From: Phycisphaerales bacterium UBA966
GTDB taxonomy: Bacteria; Planctomycetota; Phycisphaerae; Phycisphaerales; SM1A02
Length of the DNA stretch: 8,801 nucleotides
Direction: 5' to 3'
Assembly (NCBI GenBank): GCA_002292895.1
Contig: DBCE01000181.1
Span: 23,089-31,889 of the forward strand
In this document: piece after piece, positions 1-5,162 of the stretch
How the letters are laid out: each line of letters starts with the position of its first letter
How positions within the stretch are numbered: the stretch's first letter is position 1
Made by a program: the position numbers and the translations under genes
Notes under the pieces: model-generated
What the model was told of the DNA's origin: nothing
Databases searched by the model: none
What the model saw: the letters and a program-made list of their open reading frames with translations, nothing else

Positions 1-96
1 GGACCACGCCCGTCTTTCGGACCACGCCCACCTTCAGGGCCACGTCCGTCTTTCGGCCCGCGTCCTCCTTCGGGCCCGCGCCCGTCTTCCGGTCCA
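1..96 (-). repeat. 18-bp coding tandem repeat (RGP[E/K][G/D]G) in the anti-sigma tail
   Basis: At least five near-identical 18-bp units encode RGPEGG and RGPKDG in alternation, giving a 36-bp higher-order period, and the array continues past the left edge. Read as triplets, most begin with Gly (GPE, GGR, GPK) and every fourth is DGR, so the tail is collagen-like but not strict Gly-X-Y. Codons differ between units (Gly as GGG, GGA, GGC or GGT; Pro as CCC, CCG or CCT). This suggests the protein pattern is kept rather than freshly made by slippage. Confidence 0.85.
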
Positions 97-1022
97 CCAG
101 GGCCGGCACCGGGACGATCGTCTCGCGCGGGGCGCGCAGTGGTTGCATCAGGACGTCCGCTACCAGTACTCGCCATCGTTTCGCTCGCGCGGTTACCTGG
201 CACACCACCTTCCTTCGATCCACCAAAGATCAGCGCCGCACGCGTGACCAGTTTGGTGTCCGGATCGATGGTCAGTTCAATGGTCTCCGGTCCGCGGAAT
301 CCACTGTCGTCGCGAGTGGCGCAAATCTGCATTGCCCCGCCCTGGTCGCATCGAACAATCTGATAGTGCGCTCCCACATCGGCAAGCAGCACATCAAGCC
401 GATCCGCCAAGAGGTCTCCTTCGGGCGTCTCAATGAATCGTGGCCAGCGCGCATCCGTGGGCATCGACAACACTTCGCCACGCTGATCGATCGTCCAACC
501 AGTGGCTCCATCGGTGCCCCGCGTCATGGTGCGGCCGTCTTGGAAGCGAATGTCAAGGCGCACATGTTCGGCATCACGAATATCAAGTGTTCCCGTGGCA
601 CGCGGCGCCTGTGCTTCAGACTCACCGGCACGCACCGGGAAGATCAATTCCAGTGCATACCGACGATCGCCCGACCCAGATTCGGCAACTTGTGCGGCAC
701 GAAGAATCGAATTTGCAGACGCTGGCTGCGGTGAGAACAACAGCGCGCTTCCAGCAATGATGGCGATCGATGCTGCTGCTGCCACGGGCGTTCGCCAATT
801 CCAGCGGCGTACCCGCGAAGCGGCAGACGTACTTGAAATACCGATCGAACCAGCAGTGCGCACAGTTTCGGTAGCGCTCCCGGTGCGCACGCGCACAATG
901 GCGCGATCAACCAAGGCGTCAATGCGTTCCGGCGTGTCACGCAATTGGACTTCGATCAACGCTCCGATCCAACGATCGTTGGCGGTGTCTTCATGTGCGA
1001 AGCGATTACTTTCATTGGTCAT
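1..1022 (-). CDS. Putative anti-sigma factor with LolA/RseB-like outer domain and repeat tail (partial, runs off left edge)
   Basis: Reading leftward from the ATG at 1022-1020, the frame stays open for 340 codons to the window edge, so the C-terminus is missing. Residues 1-77 are hydrophilic and probably cytoplasmic. Residues about 79-97 (TPVAAAASIAIIAGSALLF) form one membrane segment, ending in ASAN. Residues about 105-268 alternate beta-like stretches (ATGTLDIRDAEHVRLDIRF, then a TDGATGWTI turn), reminiscent of LolA/RseB-type domains. From about residue 305 the chain becomes RGPEGG/RGPKDG repeats. The start overlaps the sigma-factor stop (ATGA, 1022-1019), so translation is probably coupled. 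Position right after an ECF sigma gene plus a single membrane span suggests an anti-sigma factor that holds the sigma factor at the membrane. I see no HxxxCxxC zinc anti-sigma motif, so the role is inferred from context. Another membrane-anchored sensor is possible. Confidence 0.75.
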   Translation of the reverse strand, partial: MTNESNRFAHEDTANDRWIGALIEVQLRDTPERIDALVDRAIVRVRTGSATETVRTAGSIGISSTSAASRVRRWNWRTPVAAAASIAIIAGSALLFSPQPASANSILRAAQVAESGSGDRRYALELIFPVRAGESEAQAPRATGTLDIRDAEHVRLDIRFQDGRTMTRGTDGATGWTIDQRGEVLSMPTDARWPRFIETPEGDLLADRLDVLLADVGAHYQIVRCDQGGAMQICATRDDSGFRGPETIELTIDPDTKLVTRAALIFGGSKEGGVPGNRASETMASTGSGRPDATTARPARDDRPGAGPGGPEDGRGPEGGRGPKDGRGPEGGRGPKDGRG

Positions 1023-1585
1023 GCGGTTGCTCCCTTGGATTCCATGCACGTGGCGATCATGCCGCGCGCGCGCTGCAATCGCTTCTTTACTGCTTCTACA
1101 TTTGCGCCCACTTCGGCGGCGATCCGAGCGACCGGCGCATCAAGGCGATAGGACAGGTGAATGACTGTTCGATATTCGTCCGGCAAGCGCGCCACGCAAT
1201 CTTCAAGGCGCACGAGCTTGGCACGGAACTCTTCACGATCGCCGCGGTCTTCTGCTTCAGCGCGCCGCACGATGCCATCCAAGATGGCGTCATCCGTGGG
1301 ACGCTCACGACCCATCTTTGATCGATAGTCAAGTACCAGGTTGCGCGCGATGCCACGCATCCATGCACCGAACGGTCGGGTGCGGTCGTAGTCGGGCAGT
1401 CTTCGCCATGCCACCAAGACAGTGTCTTGAAAGATGTCATCCACCGACGACGCCGGGACGGACGCACGCAGGAATGCCATCAACCGCTCCCCGTGCTCGC
1501 GCACCAGAATCGCAAAGACATCGGCGGCATCGGGGCCGCGTCCACTGTCAGCGGCAAGTCGAAGATTCGGGGGAGTTTCAGACAT
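1019..1585 (-). CDS. ECF-type RNA polymerase sigma-70 family sigma factor
   Basis: The product is 188 aa, a typical ECF size. Region 2 covers about residues 22-92 and includes DDIFQDTVLVAWRRL (49-63, core-binding and -10-recognition helices) and GAWMRGIARNLVLDYRSK (73-90). A linker rich in Asp, Glu and Arg follows (95-122). Region 4 covers about 126-180, with LPDEYRTVIHLSYRL and a helix-turn-helix (PVARIAAEVGANVEAVKKRL, 151-170) that should bind the -35 element. It redirects RNA polymerase to a small regulon. The stop overlaps the start of the next gene, a likely anti-sigma factor. The ribosome-binding site is weak: only AGAAG lies about a dozen bases before the ATG at 1585-1583. I could not see a clear ECF autoregulatory promoter (GGAAC-type -35) in the 112 bp upstream. 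The regulon cannot be told from this sequence. Confidence 0.93.
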   Translation of the reverse strand: MSETPPNLRLAADSGRGPDAADVFAILVREHGERLMAFLRASVPASSVDDIFQDTVLVAWRRLPDYDRTRPFGAWMRGIARNLVLDYRSKMGRERPTDDAILDGIVRRAEAEDRGDREEFRAKLVRLEDCVARLPDEYRTVIHLSYRLDAPVARIAAEVGANVEAVKKRLQRARGMIATCMESKGATA

Positions 1586-1697
1586 GATTTATGGCTTCTG
1601 TTGTTGCCCGTATTGGGCATTCGGGGACGCACATCAGCACCGAATCAGTGATTTGCAGGCCGGGATAGCCATACATCGCCGTGCGGCGCCGTGCGGT
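1586..1697. other. Intergenic region between queC and the sigma factor
   Basis: These 112 bp separate two minus-strand genes and should hold the end of the queC transcript and the promoter of the sigma/anti-sigma operon. Two structures are visible. One is a short hairpin, TGCCC-GTATT-GGGCA (1605-1619), with no following T-run on either strand. The other is an exact tandem duplication of CGCCGTGCGG (1677-1696) just outside the queC stop. No convincing -35/-10 pair was found, and no small ORF looks coding. Confidence 0.5.
1605..1619 (-). terminator. Weak hairpin downstream of queC, possible terminator
   Basis: A perfect 5-bp stem (TGCCC/GGGCA) encloses a 5-nt loop about 80 bp after the queC stop. 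The sequence that follows on the minus strand is ACAACAG, not a U-tract, so intrinsic termination is doubtful. It also sits only about 20 bp before the sigma-factor start and could instead be part of that leader. Confidence 0.2.
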
Positions 1698-2375
1698 TCA
1701 GCCCGCGTCCCGAAATCCACGCTCCCGCAGCTGGCACGCGTCGCAGTGCCCGCAGGCCTCCCCGGCGGGGGTCGGGTCGTAACAACTGATGGTGCGGGCA
1801 AGGTCGACGCCCAGTGCCCTGCCGCGCCGAACAATGTCGGCCTTGGACAGCATCAGGAGCGGCGTATGCACGCGCATCCATCGCTCGTTGCGCTGGGTGG
1901 CCTCGGTGCCGGCCCGAGTGGCCAAGTTTGCCATGCGCTCAAAGGCCTCGATGAACTCTGGGCGGCAATCGGGGTAACCGGAATAATCGATGGCATTCAC
2001 CCCGATACCAATGTCACGTGCGCCGATCGACTCAGCCATTGCCAAGGCATGCGCTAGGAAGATGGTGTTGCGCGCAGGCACATAGGTGACCGGAATGTCA
2101 TGGGCATGCTCCACATCACGGTCTTTGGGAACGGCGATGTCTGCAGTGAGTGCACTTGCACCAAAGGCCCGCAGATCAATGAGCGCCGTGCGATGGCTTG
2201 CCGCGCGCAACTGCAGTGCTACTTCGGATGCGCGTTGAAGTTCCACGCGATGGCGCTGCCCGTAATCAAAGCTGAGCGCGTGGCACTCAAATCCTTCGGC
2301 GGTGAGGTGCGCAAGAACGACGGCAGAGTCCATGCCGCCAGAGAGAAGTACCACTGCACGCCGAGCGCCACTCAT
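1698..2375 (-). CDS. queC: 7-cyano-7-deazaguanine synthase (preQ0 synthase) QueC
   Basis: QueC converts 7-carboxy-7-deazaguanine to preQ0 using ATP and ammonia, a cytoplasmic step in queuosine and other 7-deazaguanine synthesis. The 225-aa product has the usual family length. It shows the PP-loop SGGMDS (12-17) near the N-terminus, FDYGQRHRVEL (36-46), VPARNTIFL (99-107) and VNAIDYSGYPDCRPEF (126-141). The C-terminal zinc site has Cys198, Cys208, Cys211 and Cys214 (C-x9-C-x2-C-x2-C). All expected key residues are present, so the enzyme should be active. The start codon overlaps the moxR stop (ATGA, 2375-2372) and no strong Shine-Dalgarno precedes it, so it probably depends on coupled translation from moxR. 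No queD, queE, queF or tgt gene lies nearby. Confidence 0.96.
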   Translation of the reverse strand: MSGARRAVVLLSGGMDSAVVLAHLTAEGFECHALSFDYGQRHRVELQRASEVALQLRAASHRTALIDLRAFGASALTADIAVPKDRDVEHAHDIPVTYVPARNTIFLAHALAMAESIGARDIGIGVNAIDYSGYPDCRPEFIEAFERMANLATRAGTEATQRNERWMRVHTPLLMLSKADIVRRGRALGVDLARTISCYDPTPAGEACGHCDACQLRERGFRDAG

Positions 2376-3307
2376 GACGGACTTGCCACCTGCTCAAGTA
2401 CTTGTTGCAGAATGCGTCGCGTGGTCAGCGTGTCACCTTGATGCATGTAAGTGCGACTGACCACACGATGCGCGCACACCGGAATCACATTGGTGATGAC
2501 ATCTTCAGGAACGCAATACTCTCGTCCCGCTAAGAGCGCCGTGGCACGCGCAGACTGCGCAAGCGCCAGCGAACCACGCGGACTGATGCCCACTTGCAAT
2601 TCCTCGTGCGTGCGGGTTGCTGACGCCAGTGCAATGACATAGTCCACCAGCGACTGGTCCATGCGCACTGCATCCACTGCTGCTTGCAACTCAACCACCT
2701 CGGACCCGGTCATCACTGGTCGAAGGTCGCGGAGCGTGGTGCGCGCTGGCTGGCGATGCAGAATTCTGCTCTCGTCATCGGGGCTCGGATAGCCAAGTGA
2801 CATCCGCATCAAGAATCGGTCCAGCTGATTCTCAGGAAGGAAATAGGTGCCTTCAAACTCGTACGGGTTCTGCGTTGCCACCACAATGAACGGCGCCGGC
2901 AACTGGAACACATGTCCGTCCGCACTCACCGTGCCCTCCGCCATGGCCTCAAGGAGCGCGCTCTGCGTGCGCGGCGTGGCACGATTGATTTCATCGGCAA
3001 GCACCACGTTTGCAAAGACGGGGCCCTTCTTGAACTCAAAGGCCTCGCGCTCACGGTGGTAAATACTGACGCCGGTGATATCGGATGGCAAGAGATCGGG
3101 GGTGCACTGCACACGGCTGAAGGTGCAGTCAAGGCTGCGGGCGAGCGCATTTGCCAGAACGGTCTTGCCGACGCCCGGGACATCCTCAATCAGCACATGG
3201 CCGCGCGCAAGCAGACAGACCACCAAGCGATCGACCGCCTGCAGATTGCCCATGTAAACGCTGGCGATATTGTCACGAAGGCGATGGAGGGGGGCGACAT
3301 CTTGCAT
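2372..3307 (-). CDS. MoxR-family AAA+ ATPase
   Basis: MoxR ATPases are cytoplasmic chaperone-like AAA+ proteins that usually help mature or activate partner proteins, often VWA-domain proteins encoded next door. The 311-aa product is close to the usual length. It carries Walker A DVPGVGKT (42-49), Walker B VVLADEIN (101-108) followed by RATPRTQSALLEAMAEGTV, sensor 1 in ATQNPYEFEGTYFLPE (144-159), the conserved QLDRFLMR (161-168), and the C-terminal lid with SPRGSLAL (242-249). The ATG at 3307-3305 is preceded by a good ribosome-binding site, GGAGG with 6-nt spacing. The usual DUF58 and VWA genes do not follow. Instead queC overlaps the stop codon. The substrate therefore cannot be predicted. 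Confidence 0.95.
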   Translation of the reverse strand: MQDVAPLHRLRDNIASVYMGNLQAVDRLVVCLLARGHVLIEDVPGVGKTVLANALARSLDCTFSRVQCTPDLLPSDITGVSIYHREREAFEFKKGPVFANVVLADEINRATPRTQSALLEAMAEGTVSADGHVFQLPAPFIVVATQNPYEFEGTYFLPENQLDRFLMRMSLGYPSPDDESRILHRQPARTTLRDLRPVMTGSEVVELQAAVDAVRMDQSLVDYVIALASATRTHEELQVGISPRGSLALAQSARATALLAGREYCVPEDVITNVIPVCAHRVVSRTYMHQGDTLTTRRILQQVLEQVASPS

Positions 3308-3313
3308 CTATTT

Positions 3314-3329
3314 CCTCCGCAGTCGGAGG
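3314..3329 (-). promoter_or_regulatory. Palindrome carrying the moxR ribosome-binding site
   Basis: CCTCCG-CAGT-CGGAGG is a perfect 6-bp inverted repeat with a 4-nt loop. On the minus strand its second arm supplies GGAGG (3318-3314), six bases before the moxR ATG. If the RNA folds, this Shine-Dalgarno is paired and moxR translation, with coupled queC, could be reduced. The plus-strand arm also reads GGAGG but lies 25 bases before the next gene's ATG, too far to serve it. Confidence 0.6.
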
Positions 3330-3333
3330 GTGA

Positions 3334-3341
3334 AGTATATC
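3334..3341. promoter_or_regulatory. Candidate overlapping -10 elements for divergent transcription
   Basis: On the minus strand 3339-3334 reads TATACT, five of six matches to the sigma-70 -10 consensus. A transcript starting about seven bases on would have a leader of roughly 20 nt containing the moxR ribosome-binding site. On the plus strand 3336-3341 reads TATATC, four of six, which would start transcription only a few bases before the ATG at 3355. No good -35 element was recognised for either direction. The call is a prediction from sequence match and spacing only. Confidence 0.35.
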
Positions 3342-3354
3342 GTTCACCAACCTC

Positions 3355-4236
3355 ATGCAGACGGCGCACCCATCCGACGACGGCCCGGTTCTTGATGTGC
3401 ATGTTCCATGCGCACGCTGCCAGTACGACCTCATCCGTACCCATGTCTACGGAAAGTGCCCCGAGTGTGGTCTGGAGGTGATGGCCACGGTCGCACAACA
3501 TGCGGATCCACAGGTGGCATTTTTGGCGGCTCCTGAATCACCCGGCCCCGCCTCCAACGCGATCATCGCAGTCACGGTCGTGCCACTATTGGTGATGCTT
3601 GCGCAGGGGTCCGGGCCAGCGCTCCGCACCATCGACGCACTCGCAGGCCGGGGACGCTCATTGCCATCGCAGGTGGAACGACCCTCCTGGATAGTGTGCG
3701 CAGTGGTGCTGGCAATTGCCGCGACCCTCTTACGCAAGGGACTTTCCGAACGCGCCAACCCAACACTAAGAGCAAGCATCGGCAGCGCACGCGTTACGCG
3801 CCTCACGGTGGGGCTCGGGACATGGTCGGCGGTGCTGGCCGCATCGTTCGTGATCTCATTGCTTGACGCAGCAAAGTCCAACAGCTTTGCAGGGATCGTG
3901 CTCGCCGCACAACTACTGCCGATGGTGTTCACGCTTCTCACGCTTGGACCACTCCTTGGTCGCGCGGGAGCCATGAGCCGCGCTTACCGAGAGGCGCGCC
4001 ATGGCAAACAAGGCGCAGAGGTGCTGACCATGACGCTCGCTGCAACCTGCGTCTTGTTTGTTGCAGGTCCAATCATTGCACGCACCCAATCGCCGGAGGT
4101 GTCCGGGATAGCCCAAATCCTCTCCCTGGTTCTCCTGCTTCTCTCCGTCCTCGGCTTGGCGTACATCACTGCCAATGGCTGGGTCATTGCCACCGCACTG
4201 CGTTCACCGCGCATTGATCCGCGGCGGTGGCAGTAA
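3355..4236 (+). CDS. Zinc-ribbon multi-pass membrane protein, function unknown
   Basis: The 293-aa product begins with a short Cys4 zinc ribbon, CARCQYDLIRT...GKCPECGLEV, with Cys19, Cys22, Cys35 and Cys38. Hydrophobic stretches follow at about 68-83, 112-126, 150-170, 180-202, 222-241 and 252-280, so about six membrane spans are likely. This N-terminal ribbon before membrane segments is a frequent planctomycete arrangement, but I know of no assigned function. The ATG at 3355 is the only reasonable start: the in-frame stop TGA at 3331 lies just upstream and the ribbon starts 18 residues in. It has no nearby Shine-Dalgarno and may be nearly leaderless. It is divergent from moxR and overlaps the glycosyltransferase downstream, so those two plus-strand genes probably share a transcript. 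Confidence 0.85.
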   Translation: MQTAHPSDDGPVLDVHVPCARCQYDLIRTHVYGKCPECGLEVMATVAQHADPQVAFLAAPESPGPASNAIIAVTVVPLLVMLAQGSGPALRTIDALAGRGRSLPSQVERPSWIVCAVVLAIAATLLRKGLSERANPTLRASIGSARVTRLTVGLGTWSAVLAASFVISLLDAAKSNSFAGIVLAAQLLPMVFTLLTLGPLLGRAGAMSRAYREARHGKQGAEVLTMTLAATCVLFVAGPIIARTQSPEVSGIAQILSLVLLLLSVLGLAYITANGWVIATALRSPRIDPRRWQ

Positions 4237-5123
4237 GCATCGATTCCAATGGACCATCTGAACGAATTCTTCTAGACCGGGGCCTGATGAAACTACGAGA
4301 GATTCCCAGCTACCACTGGCGCGTGATCCGACTGAATCTATCACGTGTAAAGAGACTACATAGCGCAACGGCGCCCACAGCTGACGTGATCGTTTCGTTC
4401 ACTTCCATCGAGTCACGGCTTCATCTCTGCCACTTGACGGTTCGAAGTACTTTGACCGGAACGATGCGCCCGCAGCGTGTGGTGCTATGGCTGAATGACA
4501 AACTGAGAGGGAAGATTCCAAAGAGGTTGCTGCAACTCGTCGGCTCCAGGTTTGAGATTCGATATGTCGCGAACGATGAGCCGTACCTCAAACTTCTACC
4601 AAGCTTGCATGCATTTCCGCAGAGCGCGATCGTCACTTGCGATGATGACATGATGTACGCACCTGATTGGCTAGAAATTCTGTACGCCGATCATCAGCGA
4701 TTTCCGCAAGACATCATTGCCCACGTATGTCGCCGAATTGAACACGACGAATCTGGGGCCGCACGCCCGTACCTACTCTGGAAGCGTGAGAAAACCTATT
4801 CGGCGAGTTACCAAACGCTGCTTCCACTCGGTTTCGCCGGAATTCTTTATCCCGCGGACTGCTTCAACAAGGAGGTACACCATGCCGTTGCGTACCGTGC
4901 CCTGGCACCGAAGGCGAACGATCTATGGTTCAAGTTCATGTCGTTGCGTAACGGGACTACTTCCCGAAAAGTTTCCAGAGCGAGCGGCACGCCGATGATG
5001 ATTTCCGGGTCGCAGACTGTCGCTCTCTCGTCAACGAACTGCCACGATGGCAATCTCCTGCAATGGGAAGCCATTGTCAATCACTACGGTCGCCCCGCAT
5101 TTGCATCACCGCTTCCGCAGTGA
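4227..5123 (+). CDS. Glycosyltransferase-like protein
   Basis: The 298-aa product resembles nucleotide-sugar glycosyltransferases of GT-A type. Evidence is a Rossmann-like opening ADVIVSFTSIESRLHLCHLT (52-71), RPQRVVLWLND (81-91), EPYLKLLPSLHAFPQSAIVT (118-137), and the acidic metal/nucleotide-sugar motif CDDDMMY (138-144) followed by PDWLE. LGFAGILYPADCF (201-213) and NDLWFKFMSL (231-240) match the later acceptor-side region of such enzymes. No signal peptide or membrane segment is visible, so it is probably cytoplasmic. The start is uncertain: GTG at 4227 overlaps the previous stop by 10 bp, while ATG at 4287 would remove 20 poorly conserved-looking residues. Neither has a strong ribosome-binding site. 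Base use is visibly more A/T-rich than its neighbours, with codons such as AGA, CTA and CGA, which hints at transfer. The sugar and acceptor are unknown. Confidence 0.8.
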   Translation: MAVSIDSNGPSERILLDRGLMKLREIPSYHWRVIRLNLSRVKRLHSATAPTADVIVSFTSIESRLHLCHLTVRSTLTGTMRPQRVVLWLNDKLRGKIPKRLLQLVGSRFEIRYVANDEPYLKLLPSLHAFPQSAIVTCDDDMMYAPDWLEILYADHQRFPQDIIAHVCRRIEHDESGAARPYLLWKREKTYSASYQTLLPLGFAGILYPADCFNKEVHHAVAYRALAPKANDLWFKFMSLRNGTTSRKVSRASGTPMMISGSQTVALSSTNCHDGNLLQWEAIVNHYGRPAFASPLPQ

Positions 5124-5162
5124 ACAAACCGGTCATGCGGTGCTGTGAGTTGTCCGAGCAAG
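5124..5162. other. Convergent intergenic gap, glycosyltransferase to sulfatase
   Basis: Only 39 bp separate the two converging stop codons. The sole inverted repeat seen is ACCG-N6-CGGT (5128-5141), four base pairs without a T-run, so no real intrinsic terminator is visible. Transcripts from the two sides probably overlap or end by another mechanism. Confidence 0.4.

Noticed and set aside
1..96. Regular short repeats resembling a CRISPR array.
   Set aside because: The 18-bp units are contiguous with no spacers and stay in frame with the anti-sigma gene, so they are coding repeats.
22..300. Possible lipoprotein or simple secreted protein reading of the anti-sigma gene because of the ASAN motif after the hydrophobic segment.
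   Set aside because: The segment is preceded by about 77 hydrophilic residues, too long for a signal peptide. A single-pass membrane anchor next to a sigma gene fits better.
502..1164. A 220-codon open frame on the plus strand across the sigma/anti-sigma junction.
   Set aside because: It crosses two well-supported minus-strand genes and its translation is Arg/Ser/Ala-rich with no domain. The minus-strand reading shows the membrane span and repeats instead.
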